Shown here one piece after another: positions 20,130 through 29,375 of a DNA stretch of 64,000 bases; within the stretch, counting starts at the first letter, position 1; each line of letters begins with the position of its first letter. The notes beneath the pieces are model-generated. The model ran no database searches. It was given only the letters and a program-made list of their open reading frames with translations, and was not told where the DNA came from. The DNA is taken from the NCBI GenBank assembly GCA_020348925.1, contig CP070758.1, positions 3,252,402 to 3,316,401 of the forward strand, written 5' to 3'. Made by a program: the position numbers and the translations under genes. This stretch comes from Gemmatimonadota bacterium. Its GTDB lineage: Bacteria; JBHIER01; G020348925.

Positions 20130-21284
20130 ATGGCTGCAAAGGGGTACAAAAGGATGCGCTTCATCGATCGAAATGTCGGCGTACCTCTCTGTTTTTTGTT
20201 CGGACATTTCGACAGACTTCTGGGGTTGATCAGAAGACGGAGATCCGTTCATCCGCTCGAGAAGATTTTGGTCGTAGCTCCTCCGGCGATTGGCGATGCC
20301 GTCCTCTTACTCCCCTCGCTCCGTTCGATACGGGAGGGATTTCCCGAGGCGGAAATTCATCTCGTCGCCTATCCCGTCAATGAGGAGATTTTCGAGAACT
20401 GCTCCTATTTCGATCAACAGTTGGTTTTCAATAATCAAGAGTATTTACAAGAACCACTCAAGGTTTTTCGGTTTCTGCACACGCTCCGCGAATCGAAATA
20501 TGACCTGGCCATCGATTTCGGCCAATGGTTGAGAACGAGCGCTTTGATCACGTTTTTAAGCCGAGCCCCGAGGAGAATCGGTTTCCGAACGGTTGGTCAG
20601 CATCGCCATTGGGTGTTCACCGAGACAGTCACCCATAAGAATGACCTTCACGAAATGGAGTGTTTCCTGGAGCTCGTTCGGGTTCTCGGCCTTTCCGGCG
20701 AAGCGACACCACCCCGGCTCTCCTATGATGCATCACACGTCCATTTTGCGAAGAATCTCTCGGGGCAGCTCAAAAAGCGTTCAAAACTGTTGGTCGGAGT
20801 TCATCCTGGGGGGGCTCTCCAGGGAAGCTTAAGACTGTGGGATACGGACAAATTCGCTCTGGTTTGCGATCGATTGATCGAAACATACGAGGCTGCCGTC
20901 ATCTTGACGGGCGATTGTGACGATCGGAGGTTCACCCATTCTGTTATTTCGAAGATGAAATGCCCGGCGTTGGACGTTGCAGGCAAGACTTCTCTCAAAC
21001 AGTTGGCCGCGCTCATTGCCGAATGTGACGTGTACATCTGCGGGAATACGGGGGCAATGCATATTGCAGCCGCCGTGGGCACACCTATCGTAGCATTGCA
21101 CGGGCCGTCGGATTCCAGGAAGTGGGGACCGGTCGGCTCCGACCATGTCATCGTCCGAAAGGATCTGTCATGCGTCCCCTGTACCTCGCTGGGATGGGAG
21201 TATCGGTGTACCTCCGGGAGGTGTATGGAGATGATTACCCCGGATGATGTGTTCCAAGCCGCGACCCAGCTGCTTCAACTGTGA
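20130..21284 (+). CDS. GT9 ADP-heptose:LPS heptosyltransferase-like
   Basis: 384 residues. KILVVAPPAIGDAVLLLPSL opens the GT-B fold. The C-terminal domain has VGVHPGG, the DVAGKTSLKQLAALIAECD segment, and GNTGAMHIAAAVGTPIVALHGPS (about 308-330), the GT9 signature. CVPCTS and RCTSGRCM near the end match the Cys-containing tail of many members. It would add heptose (or a related sugar) to a lipid A core or similar acceptor on the cytoplasmic face. The start codon is uncertain (ATG at 20130 or 20154). Confidence 0.9.
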   Translation: MAAKGYKRMRFIDRNVGVPLCFLFGHFDRLLGLIRRRRSVHPLEKILVVAPPAIGDAVLLLPSLRSIREGFPEAEIHLVAYPVNEEIFENCSYFDQQLVFNNQEYLQEPLKVFRFLHTLRESKYDLAIDFGQWLRTSALITFLSRAPRRIGFRTVGQHRHWVFTETVTHKNDLHEMECFLELVRVLGLSGEATPPRLSYDASHVHFAKNLSGQLKKRSKLLVGVHPGGALQGSLRLWDTDKFALVCDRLIETYEAAVILTGDCDDRRFTHSVISKMKCPALDVAGKTSLKQLAALIAECDVYICGNTGAMHIAAAVGTPIVALHGPSDSRKWGPVGSDHVIVRKDLSCVPCTSLGWEYRCTSGRCMEMITPDDVFQAATQLLQL

Positions 21285-21297
21285 GAGCGCGCTCTCA
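21282..21297. terminator. 16-bp palindrome between convergent genes (weak terminator candidate)
   Basis: TGAGAGCGCGCTCTCA is a perfect palindrome starting at the stop codon of the heptosyltransferase gene. It lies in the 80-bp gap between two converging operons. There is no T run on either side, so intrinsic termination is doubtful. Confidence 0.3.
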
Positions 21298-21364
21298 TTC
21301 CGGTCTTGCGGAAAATGCTGTGGTGGCTTGTGCGAACAACGTCGCGCACCTGTCGTGCGTCTGT

Positions 21365-24300
21365 TCAGAGCTCTTCACCTCGGTTTGATATCCCACGTCC
21401 GTGAGAGGCGGAGTCACCCTGAGGCACGAATTGTGAGGCGCTGTCCCTCAGTTGGAGAAGAACGGCGTCGAGAAGTTTCCGGGCACCCGAGTGAAAGGGA
21501 TCTCTCCGTAGCAGCGCTCTGCATTTTTGCCGTGCCTCATCGTAGAATCGGTGGCGCTGATACAACGTTGCCAGCTGGAAATCCCGGTCGTTGAGACTTC
21601 TGATTTCAGAGATGAAGAGAACTTCCCCGGGGATCAAGGTTTCCCTGGTCTCGCCAGGAGGAATCCAGGTGAGACAGAGCTCAGCGTTGCCGATACCGTT
21701 ATCCATGTACCGAACTTCGATTTTATGAAATCCTTTTGACAATCGTCGCAAACCAAATCTTTTCTGTATGGGATGGAATCCTCCGTTATTGACCACTTCT
21801 TCGTCATCCACATAGAAGTGCGATCCATCGTCTGAGGTTAAAGCGAATTGGTACTCGCCCTCTGTCTCGATGAAGATGGTTCCTGTCCATTTTGCGCTCA
21901 AAGAGTCCGGCAGGGGCCGCGTCTGTTTATCCGTCCAATTGATTGAGATTTCAGGATATCTTGTGGTCATTACGGGCTGACCCTGGAAGGCGGTTCCGGA
22001 ATAGATTTCCCCTGTCAGACCGTTGACATAGGTTTCTTCAACGGCCCGGAGGATCGCGTTTTTCGAACCAGGAGTCAACGCGGCAGTGGTGAGCCATGCC
22101 TCCACGGCTCTGGGCATGTTCCCTTGAGCATGATAATATTCGGCAGAACTCCAGTTGAAAAAAGACAAAGCATCCTTCTCATTCAAACTGTGTGTCCAGA
22201 GATAGATTTCCGGCAGTGGGGTCATCTCCTCATCCGGGGGTCGCCACAGAAGCTCAATCTGAGCACCTTCTGTTGAGCTGCGATATTTTATTTCGATGTG
22301 ATGGAGGCTGTGGTCTAAAAACACCGCTGCTGTGTGGACGGCGCCTGTTGCATCGTCGCATTCCGGAGTTTTCAAGAGCGGCTCACCATTCAAACTGACG
22401 GAAGCTTTGCCCTGTGCCTTCAGCTTGAAATTATACTCCCCGCTTCGTGGCACCCACAGTTCCCCTGTCCAATGGACAGAGAAGTCCTGACCGGAGTGAA
22501 AGGGATGCTTGAGACTCTCACTCCCGAAGGATATGGGCGCATCTCTGCGAGTTAAAAACGGCTCTTGATCCTTTTCGGGATCCCAGAAATACGTTCCGTT
22601 CAGTCCTGATTCCACCGGCGGTTGATGCTTTTCGGCTCTCTTCACATTGATCATGGCACCAACGTGAGAGGGATTCTTTTGCAGCACTCCTTCATATTTC
22701 ATCCTGGCAGATTGAAAGAGAGCATGCCGGTGATAGATGAGACCGAGCTCGTAATGCTTTTTTTCCTCGCTGTTGATTTCAGGAATGTAGAAAGCATCTT
22801 CCGGGATGATCTCTTTCAACCTTCTGCCCGGTTTCACCCACCACAGATACATTTGTCCGTCCCCAAGACCATTTTCGAAATACTCGACTGTGACCGGATG
22901 AAATCCCTCGGACAGATGCAATGTCACAATACGTTTTTGTCTCTGATGCGTGCCACCGTTGTCAATGAGATAGACACCGTCCAGAAAGAGTTGTGAGCCG
23001 TCATCGGAGTCCAACATGATTTTATATATGCCTGATTGTTCTACGAAGAGGTTGCCGTTCCACTGCACTGACAGCTCACCGGGTATCGGTCTCGGTTTCT
23101 TGTGTATCGTGGCGATATCGATGGCGATGTGAGGGTCCTGTTGTCTGAATTTTTTCTCTCCGTAATAGTTTTCATAGTAGTCGCCAACCAGGCCGTGGAT
23201 TTTACCCTGCAGCTGCTGGATGTTTTGGGATCGCCTGTCGAAAACCCTGGGTTCATCGAGAAACGGTTTTCTGTGAAACGTGTAGGTGTGAGTCGATTGA
23301 TATATCTGCCATCCGAACAAAAGAGCGATGAGAATGACGAACGATATCAACGTCTCACGCCGGTACCTTGTGAACAGGCGTGACATCTCTTTGGTTTTCT
23401 CCCTCAGAAAGATTTTGTCCCTGCTGAAATGGAAGAGGGTGAAACTTTCCTTGAGCGCACTGCGCATGGCGATGAGTGTCGTGAGAAGACTTAGGATAGG
23501 AATGAGGATGATGGATTTCAAAGAGAGCGGTGCATCTGACCTGAGCAGGTCATAAAACCAGTACAACACATCGCCATTTTTAATGTATTCGTTCCAGTAG
23601 ACGATGAGGGGGGACCAGTGGGGAACGAATCGAACCGATTCGATAATATGCCAGCGGACGAAACAAAAGTGATCGAAATTCACAGAGGCACCGACCATTT
23701 GGACAAATATCCCTGCAAAGCATACGCCGAAGAAGAGAAGCTTCAACGGCAGACTGGTCTTCATGTGTGCGCTTGTGAGGAGTTGGCCCACCGGAAGGAT
23801 CATGAAGGGAATGATGGGAACGATGTATCGCGGGCCAAATCCCGCGTCTCCGTGCCAGAAATCGCTTTTGGAATAGAAGACGATTTGAAAGAGAATAATC
23901 CACAGGAACAGGAGGGATTCGAACTTATGGTCGTGATAGAATTTCTTTATGGAAAAGAAGAACAGGATCACCGGGGGGGACCAGATGAAAATGCTTTTCC
24001 CAGGGCTGAAAAGATACCCGTAGAGACCGACATACACCTTTCCCGAGAAGTGGCGAAGGCCTGTGCCGGAAACATCAAAGATATCGAGGAATCTCACATA
24101 ATTGTAATAAAAGAGGATAGTCATGGGAAGCATGAATCCGACGCCGAAGAGGAGTACATCCCTCACAATTTCAGGCAAACCTCTTCTTCGGCCCTGGTCA
24201 AAAATCACAGCCGCAAGCATGTATAATGTGACCGCCGGAAATGCCACGAAAAATCCTTGGAATCGCGCCAGTGATGACGCTCCCAAAAAGAATCCGGCCA

Positions 24301-24868
24301 GAAAGAGGTGATAGGGCTTCCTCTCGAGCTTATAACCCAGCAGAAGGTAGAGGGAAAGCCAGATCAGGAGCATGAGCAGACCCGTCCCGTAAAAGAATTT
24401 TGACATGGGGAGTACGTTCGTGCCCAGGCCTACAATGAGCGTGAGAATCATTGATACGGATATCGGATACCCAAACTTGCAGCAGAAGAGAAAGAAGACC
24501 ATACAGAAGAGGGCCATGATGAACTGATTCGTGGTGGTGGTGAAGAAGTAGGGGAGATCCCCGTTGGCGAAGTACTGATGGAGCTCGGGAGGGATCACCC
24601 TTTCCATGACTTTTCCCCAGGAATAAAAGATTCCCGCCACGGCCGAAAATCCGAGGCCGTAGGGACTAAAGATCTTGTCGTCGTGTCGGGATTCAGTGGC
24701 CATAACGCGCCACGGGATAGCGATACTCCTCCTCTCGACCAAGCTTTTCGTCAGTTCGTATTTGGGACCGGAATCGACCGAGACGTTCCGACCACCCATG
24801 GCCAACAGGTAGACCGAGAGAAAGAAGAAAAAGAGGAGGAGCGCGCACCTTTTTTTTCGATCCCACAT
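21365..24868 (-). CDS. GT-C-like membrane protein with three PA14 domains
   Basis: 1167 residues. Residues 1 to about 540 hold some 12 membrane helices with SVDSGPKYELTKSLV, FSPGKSIFIWSP and GFGPRYIVPIIPF, equivalent to motifs in the gene at 17219. After the last helix come three PA14 domains at about 556-692, 752-892 and 949-1084. The first and third show the SDDGS-x-L/F-x-DG core and W-G signatures; the second has diverged (KAQGKASVSLNGE). TPR-like helical pairs (for example LGLIYHRHALFQSARMKYEGVL) separate and follow them. PA14 modules commonly bind sugars, so the C-terminus may hold a glycan acceptor in the periplasm. It is the last gene of a minus-strand operon. Confidence 0.8.
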   Translation of the reverse strand: MWDRKKRCALLLFFFFLSVYLLAMGGRNVSVDSGPKYELTKSLVERRSIAIPWRVMATESRHDDKIFSPYGLGFSAVAGIFYSWGKVMERVIPPELHQYFANGDLPYFFTTTTNQFIMALFCMVFFLFCCKFGYPISVSMILTLIVGLGTNVLPMSKFFYGTGLLMLLIWLSLYLLLGYKLERKPYHLFLAGFFLGASSLARFQGFFVAFPAVTLYMLAAVIFDQGRRRGLPEIVRDVLLFGVGFMLPMTILFYYNYVRFLDIFDVSGTGLRHFSGKVYVGLYGYLFSPGKSIFIWSPPVILFFFSIKKFYHDHKFESLLFLWIILFQIVFYSKSDFWHGDAGFGPRYIVPIIPFMILPVGQLLTSAHMKTSLPLKLLFFGVCFAGIFVQMVGASVNFDHFCFVRWHIIESVRFVPHWSPLIVYWNEYIKNGDVLYWFYDLLRSDAPLSLKSIILIPILSLLTTLIAMRSALKESFTLFHFSRDKIFLREKTKEMSRLFTRYRRETLISFVILIALLFGWQIYQSTHTYTFHRKPFLDEPRVFDRRSQNIQQLQGKIHGLVGDYYENYYGEKKFRQQDPHIAIDIATIHKKPRPIPGELSVQWNGNLFVEQSGIYKIMLDSDDGSQLFLDGVYLIDNGGTHQRQKRIVTLHLSEGFHPVTVEYFENGLGDGQMYLWWVKPGRRLKEIIPEDAFYIPEINSEEKKHYELGLIYHRHALFQSARMKYEGVLQKNPSHVGAMINVKRAEKHQPPVESGLNGTYFWDPEKDQEPFLTRRDAPISFGSESLKHPFHSGQDFSVHWTGELWVPRSGEYNFKLKAQGKASVSLNGEPLLKTPECDDATGAVHTAAVFLDHSLHHIEIKYRSSTEGAQIELLWRPPDEEMTPLPEIYLWTHSLNEKDALSFFNWSSAEYYHAQGNMPRAVEAWLTTAALTPGSKNAILRAVEETYVNGLTGEIYSGTAFQGQPVMTTRYPEISINWTDKQTRPLPDSLSAKWTGTIFIETEGEYQFALTSDDGSHFYVDDEEVVNNGGFHPIQKRFGLRRLSKGFHKIEVRYMDNGIGNAELCLTWIPPGETRETLIPGEVLFISEIRSLNDRDFQLATLYQRHRFYDEARQKCRALLRRDPFHSGARKLLDAVLLQLRDSASQFVPQGDSASHGRGISNRGEEL

Positions 24869-24871
24869 TTC

Positions 24872-25807
24872 TTAAATCCTTTTACCCATAAGGGATAGAA
24901 CTCCGTAGGAGAAAAGAGTGTAAGAGCCGAGAAGGCCGACCCACATCATGGTGTAAAACGAGGCGAAGGATATGCTTACTGGATAACTGTAACCAAATTG
25001 TATCAGGAGCGAGGAGGCAATGCCCTCGGTCGGTCCCACAGGGATGACCATAAAAGTACCGGCCAACGTAGAAAGGGAGGAAACAAAAGCTGTTTGTGAC
25101 AGATTCAAGTTCATGTCCAACGACCGGAGAAGGAGATGATAGGCCAGGATCACGCACCCCCAGAAAAGGAAGGACAGGATGAAGAGCATGGCCATGTGTG
25201 AACCTGTTCGCGAAAGGGCCGTGACGGTCTCGAGGAACAGATCGACGTGATGACTCGTCTTTTCAAAAGAGAGGAGCTTCTGCCTGATTTTGCCAATGAT
25301 CCAACCTCTTTTCATCCAGAGGATCACTCCAAGCGCAAGTGCGAAGAGAATCCAGGCGAGAGGATAGAGTCTCTTTTGGGATCCCAAGAGAAGGTCGAGG
25401 TTGATCAGAGTGGAGCAGGTCATGATGATAAAAAGGACCAACATGTGGGCGATGCGCTCACAGAAGAGAATAGCGACGACCTTCCCAAACGGAAGTTTGG
25501 CCGATGTGCTGACGATCCAGGGTCCGACCAATTCGCCACTTCTCACGGGCAGCGCTATGCCTGAAAAGAAGGCGATGATCAACAACGGCAGCAATCTGAA
25601 GAACGTGATGGATTCCTGCGCTCTTCTCAAGAGGTATTGCCAGGCGAAAACCCTGGCCAGAATCGTAGAGGAGAGGAGTCCTCCTGCTGCCAGAGCATAG
25701 TCCAAACGGACCATCTGCCACGTGCTCCAGACGGTCTTGAAATCGGCCAGCTTCAGAAGCACAAACATGATGACGATGGACAGAACCAGTGTCAGCCATT
25801 TACTCAC
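24872..25807 (-). CDS. UPF0104 / LPG-synthase-TM family membrane protein (copy 3)
   Basis: 311 residues, GTG start, about eight helices. Family features are FFSGIALPVRSGELVGPWIVS (about 79-99) and FMVIPVGPTEGIASSLLIQFGYS near the C-terminus. It sits between a GT2 gene (76 bp upstream) and the PA14 membrane protein, whose ATG starts 3 bp beyond its stop, so co-translation is likely. The repeated pairing of this family with glycosyltransferases in the window supports a part in lipid-linked glycan assembly, but no activity can be read from the sequence. Confidence 0.83.
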   Translation of the reverse strand: MSKWLTLVLSIVIMFVLLKLADFKTVWSTWQMVRLDYALAAGGLLSSTILARVFAWQYLLRRAQESITFFRLLPLLIIAFFSGIALPVRSGELVGPWIVSTSAKLPFGKVVAILFCERIAHMLVLFIIMTCSTLINLDLLLGSQKRLYPLAWILFALALGVILWMKRGWIIGKIRQKLLSFEKTSHHVDLFLETVTALSRTGSHMAMLFILSFLFWGCVILAYHLLLRSLDMNLNLSQTAFVSSLSTLAGTFMVIPVGPTEGIASSLLIQFGYSYPVSISFASFYTMMWVGLLGSYTLFSYGVLSLMGKRI

Positions 25808-25883
25808 AGCGTATCTCGACGGTTCTTGAAATTATTCTGAAAGAGTCTGTTTGCGGATTGCACCATCTGTAGGGAATGCCGGC

Positions 25884-27074
25884 CTATTCTTTCGAAATAC
25901 CCAAAATTCCCAAGAGAAATGATGAAAAAATAATCCTGACGCCAATGACAATGCAAACGAGTGCGAGCAAGGCCGCTCTCACTTCTTGCAGAGGACCGAA
26001 TCCACTGGCGATCCATTTGTAGAGAATCCAGGCGTCGATGAGAACACCAATGAGGAAAAGTCCACCGCCTGAATACAACCCTTTTTCGAGGGAAAATGAA
26101 CTCTTCAGCATTTTGAAAATTTTGTCCTCCTGTTCAAAGCTGTGTTGTATGGCATAGGCCTTGGCATAGAGTCCCAAATTTATCACTTCGAATCCCAACA
26201 GACCGATCATGCTTCCCAGAACCATGAAGTGTATGTCATACCCATGGCCTCCTATCTTCAGAGGGCCGGGTAATAACACGATCGTCATCAGCAGCCCAAG
26301 AAGAAACAGACTCAAGCCGGGGATGAGAAAGAGATAGGTCGGACAGTGCATCAACATGAATCTCAGATGCCGCCAGCCGTCTTGAAAAGAATGGAGATGC
26401 GAGGGAGTACCGGGTCTGGGATGAAGGGTGATTGGAATTTCAGTGATCTTGAGCCCGGCTTTCGAAGCTTTGATGACCATTTCCGATGCGAACTCCATAC
26501 CCCTGGTCTGTAAATCCATCGTCTTGTAAGCCTCTTTGGTGAACGATCTCATGCCGCAATGCGCGTCGGAGACGCCGGTTTTGTAAAAGAGGTTCAGGAT
26601 TCCGGACAAGAGAGGATTGCCAAGGCGGTGGAGAGCGGTCATGGCTCCGGGCAGAATCTGTCCCTTGAGCCGATTTCCCATGACCATGTCGAAACCCTGT
26701 CTGAGCGGCCGGATGAACCTCTCGATTTCGGAGAAATCGTAGGTGTTGTCCGAATCCCCCATGACGATGTATTTCCCCCTGGCGGCTTCGATGCCCTTCA
26801 TGTACGCGCTGCCGTACCCCTTAACGTTTTGATGGACGACTCGTGCACCCATCGATGCTGCGACCTCGGCGGACGTATCGGTGGATCCGTTATCCGAGAT
26901 GATGATTTCACCCCGTATGTCGTTTTCCTCGAGCGCTCTTTTCGCTTTCTCGATACAGATGCCGACCGTCTTCTCCTCGTTCAGACACGGCATGACGACG
27001 GAGACTTCAACCTCATGAAGCCGTCGGTAGTCCGCCCCGGGATTTTCGGATTTCTCGCTCGATTTCGCTGACAT
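25884..27074 (-). CDS. GT2 glycosyltransferase with C-terminal membrane domain
   Basis: 396 residues. The GT-A domain has VVMPCLNEEKTVG, ISDNGSTDTSAEVA and the metal-binding MGDSDNTYDF (about 109-118), then GNRLKGQILPGAM. From about residue 255 onward there are four hydrophobic helices. The arrangement is that of polyprenyl-phosphate glycosyltransferases with a membrane extension. It is the first gene of the minus-strand operon, about 70 nt downstream of the predicted transcription start. No clear ribosome-binding site precedes the ATG. Confidence 0.87.
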   Translation of the reverse strand: MSAKSSEKSENPGADYRRLHEVEVSVVMPCLNEEKTVGICIEKAKRALEENDIRGEIIISDNGSTDTSAEVAASMGARVVHQNVKGYGSAYMKGIEAARGKYIVMGDSDNTYDFSEIERFIRPLRQGFDMVMGNRLKGQILPGAMTALHRLGNPLLSGILNLFYKTGVSDAHCGMRSFTKEAYKTMDLQTRGMEFASEMVIKASKAGLKITEIPITLHPRPGTPSHLHSFQDGWRHLRFMLMHCPTYLFLIPGLSLFLLGLLMTIVLLPGPLKIGGHGYDIHFMVLGSMIGLLGFEVINLGLYAKAYAIQHSFEQEDKIFKMLKSSFSLEKGLYSGGGLFLIGVLIDAWILYKWIASGFGPLQEVRAALLALVCIVIGVRIIFSSFLLGILGISKE

Positions 27075-27151
27075 CGTAGTTGCTGCTCGTGTCGGTGTGA
27101 AAATTTTATTGTATTACACATCAATTGTGGTATATTAATTGTAATTTTACT

Positions 27152-27180
27152 ATTATAGTGTGATATTCAATAATTGTCAA
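27152..27180 (-). promoter_or_regulatory. Perfect sigma70-type promoter for the minus-strand operon
   Basis: On the minus strand TTGACA (27180-27175) is followed after exactly 17 bp by TATAAT (27157-27152). Both hexamers match the housekeeping consensus exactly. A start near 27145 would give a leader of about 70 nt before the GT2 gene at 27074. The surrounding gap (27075-27395) is AT-rich and divergent. A weaker + strand pair, TTGTAA (27139-27144) and GATATT (27162-27167), could serve the TTG-started gene at 27396. Confidence 0.75.
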
Positions 27181-27395
27181 GGGCAAAACGGGCGACCGTT
27201 CCAAATATTCGGAGGGAAAAAGATTTCACCGCAGCAGGAATGCTTCATCTTTGTTCCGGTTGTTGGAATGGGGCTTCAAAGAGTCCGGATCTGTTGGGCA
27301 TGATGAGGCGCAGCACGTTCAGGTCTCAGATATGAGATGGAACACATGTCTCAAGAAAGACGGAGAGAAATTCCCCTGCCCGAGGAGATATCACT

Positions 27396-28925
27396 TTGAG
27401 AACGAAAACACTTGTCTGGTTCAATGTATGTTTTATCTGTGCGCTCTTTCTCCGACTGTTTCTCTTTGACCTCAAGCCCCTCCATTCAGACGAGGGGGTG
27501 CATGCCTGGAACCTGGTCACCCTGTATCGCACCGGTGTCTACCTTTACGATCCCACCATGCATCACGGGCCGTTTCTCTCTTACCTGGGTCTTGTCCCTT
27601 TTTATCTGCTGGGCATCAACACCTTTTCGCTGCGTTTTTTTCCTGCTCTTTGTAACAGTGGTCTTCTTCTCCTTTTGATTCCTCTTCGGCGACGTATCGG
27701 CGAAGCCGGGGTGGTTGCGGCCGGGATTGTGCTCGCGCTGTCTCCCATTAACGTCTACTACTCCCGGGAGATTATTCACGAGAGCTATTTCATCTTTTTC
27801 ACCTTGACGGCCATTGTTTTTGCTTCCCGTTATTTGGAGAACAGAAAATTGTGGCTGGTCATTGGATTCGGTGCAAGTCTGGCGTTTCTGTGGACGATCA
27901 AAGAAACCTTGATAATAACTCTTGCCGCATGGACAGCTGCTTTGACCGGCACTGTCATTATTGGCATCTTTTCTGTTGATGGGGGAATGCGAAAGGCAAG
28001 ACTCAGGGAGACTCTCGCAAGTATTTGGGCGGAGGCACGGGGACTGAGATCCGTCCTGATTTTCTGTTTTTTCTTAATATTGGCAATAGGCGTCCTTCTC
28101 TATTCATCCTTTTTCACCAATTGGCATGGGGTGGACGGCTTCTTCTCCGGGGTGAGGATCTGGGCGAGTCAGGGGATCGCCGGTCAAGGGCACCAGAAAC
28201 CGTTCTTTTACTACCTAGAGCTTATGATCCGGTTCGAGCTGCCCGTACTCCTGTTCGGTCTCGTCGGGATGTATTACAGTTTTCGTCGAAGCACTCGGTT
28301 CTCAATCTTTATCTCGTTGTGGGCGCTCTTTATCTTCGGAGCTTATTCCATCATCCCCTACAAAACCCCGTGGCTGCTGATGAATATCGTTCTCCCCTTC
28401 GCTCTTTCAGCCGGATATGCGGCCAATGAGATATTGAACAGCCTCGTGAGGAGGAGAGGACTGCTCATCTTCGCCGTGGATATAGCAATCATCATGACCT
28501 GTTTTTTGGGCTATCACTCAATACGGGTGAGTTTTTTCGATTATGATAACGATACGCATCCATTAACCTACGTTCAGACGAAACGGGATATTAAGAAGTT
28601 GGTCTCCAGGATAGAGCAGGTCTCCGGTGCTTTGCCGGAGGGCACTGGAGTCGAGATCAAGGTTCTATCTCCTGACTATTGGCCTCTGCCGTGGTATTTG
28701 AGAGATTACTCCAGTGTGGGCTATTTTAGTCGCATCATTGACGATGCGGATGCCCCTGTCATTATAGGATCTCCCGCCCAGCAGAAGGATCTGGAATCCA
28801 TGCTTGAAGAAAAGTATCATATTGAAAATTATGAGTTACGGCAGGGTGTGCGCTTAGACCTTTACATCAGAAACGACGCCTGGGAAAAGTGCTGTGCTTT
28901 CCCTGACCGAGGAAATGATCCATGA
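27396..28925 (+). CDS. TIGR03663-family membrane glycosyltransferase (GT39-like)
   Basis: 509 residues with about 10 membrane helices. The first loop has LHSDEGVHAWN (about 29-39), where the acidic pair is the expected catalytic/metal site of GT-C enzymes, then YDPTMHHGPFLSYL. Later SPINVYYSREIIHESYF and YKTPWLLMNIVLPF are typical of the TIGR03663 family. The start is a TTG with GAGGAG 8 nt upstream (27382-27387). A C-terminal soluble tail of about 130 residues follows the last helix. It probably transfers a sugar from a polyprenyl-phosphate donor to an envelope acceptor. Confidence 0.85.
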   Translation: MRTKTLVWFNVCFICALFLRLFLFDLKPLHSDEGVHAWNLVTLYRTGVYLYDPTMHHGPFLSYLGLVPFYLLGINTFSLRFFPALCNSGLLLLLIPLRRRIGEAGVVAAGIVLALSPINVYYSREIIHESYFIFFTLTAIVFASRYLENRKLWLVIGFGASLAFLWTIKETLIITLAAWTAALTGTVIIGIFSVDGGMRKARLRETLASIWAEARGLRSVLIFCFFLILAIGVLLYSSFFTNWHGVDGFFSGVRIWASQGIAGQGHQKPFFYYLELMIRFELPVLLFGLVGMYYSFRRSTRFSIFISLWALFIFGAYSIIPYKTPWLLMNIVLPFALSAGYAANEILNSLVRRRGLLIFAVDIAIIMTCFLGYHSIRVSFFDYDNDTHPLTYVQTKRDIKKLVSRIEQVSGALPEGTGVEIKVLSPDYWPLPWYLRDYSSVGYFSRIIDDADAPVIIGSPAQQKDLESMLEEKYHIENYELRQGVRLDLYIRNDAWEKCCAFPDRGNDP

Positions 28926-29287
28926 TCTCCTCCAATGAAATGAATACATTGGGTTGTTCTCTCAATGGTTGGTTCTATCATCGACGGTCGCTGTCCCCTC
29001 GTCGAAGAGCCCTTTTCAGATTCATGTCTCCGGTACTTTGGTGCGAACGATCGCTCGGCTCAGGGAACAATCTGCGGCCCAATCCACAATCAGTGGAGAA
29101 CCAACGGAACAGGCAGCTCGGGTGGTTTCTAATGTGCGCTCTGGTGAGAAATTACCTGAATCTTGAAAAATGACACGGGTCGAGGGCTCCTGTGGGATAT
29201 GGTTTCAAAACAGGCGGATTGGATTTCTCGGATAAGTTTTTCAGAAACATATAAATAGATGGTGTAACTAAAAGATGAAAAAAAGAC
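28926..29287. other. 360-bp stretch without a convincing gene
   Basis: Two short overlapping frames exist. One starts at ATG 28922 (83 codons, ATGA-coupled to the preceding gene). The other starts at TTG 28954 (70 codons; part of it, AARVVSNVRSGEKLPES, faintly resembles the helical end of small regulators such as FlgM). Neither has a ribosome-binding site or a family match I can support. It may be a decayed gene. Confidence 0.4.
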
Positions 29288-29316
29288 TTGACATCAAGAA
29301 GCCGTCCCTCTATTTT
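29288..29316 (+). promoter_or_regulatory. Putative sigma70-type promoter for the secreted protease gene
   Basis: TTGACA (29288-29293) is separated by 17 bp from TATTTT (29311-29316). The predicted start near 29323 leaves a leader of about 50 nt before the ATG at 29376. TATAAT at 29325-29330 also occurs but lacks a properly spaced -35. Confidence 0.5.
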
Positions 29317-29375
29317 ACCTATTGTATAATCCTTTGATGGAGTTTCAAGGACGTGTCGTATTCAAAGGGGTCGAT

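Noticed and set aside
21282-21297. Strong bidirectional terminator
   Set aside because: The palindrome is perfect but has no loop and no T run, so it is listed only as a weak candidate.
28954-29166. FlgM-like anti-sigma factor
   Set aside because: Only about 17 residues vaguely resemble the family, there is no ribosome-binding site, and the frame ends where the FlgM helix should continue.
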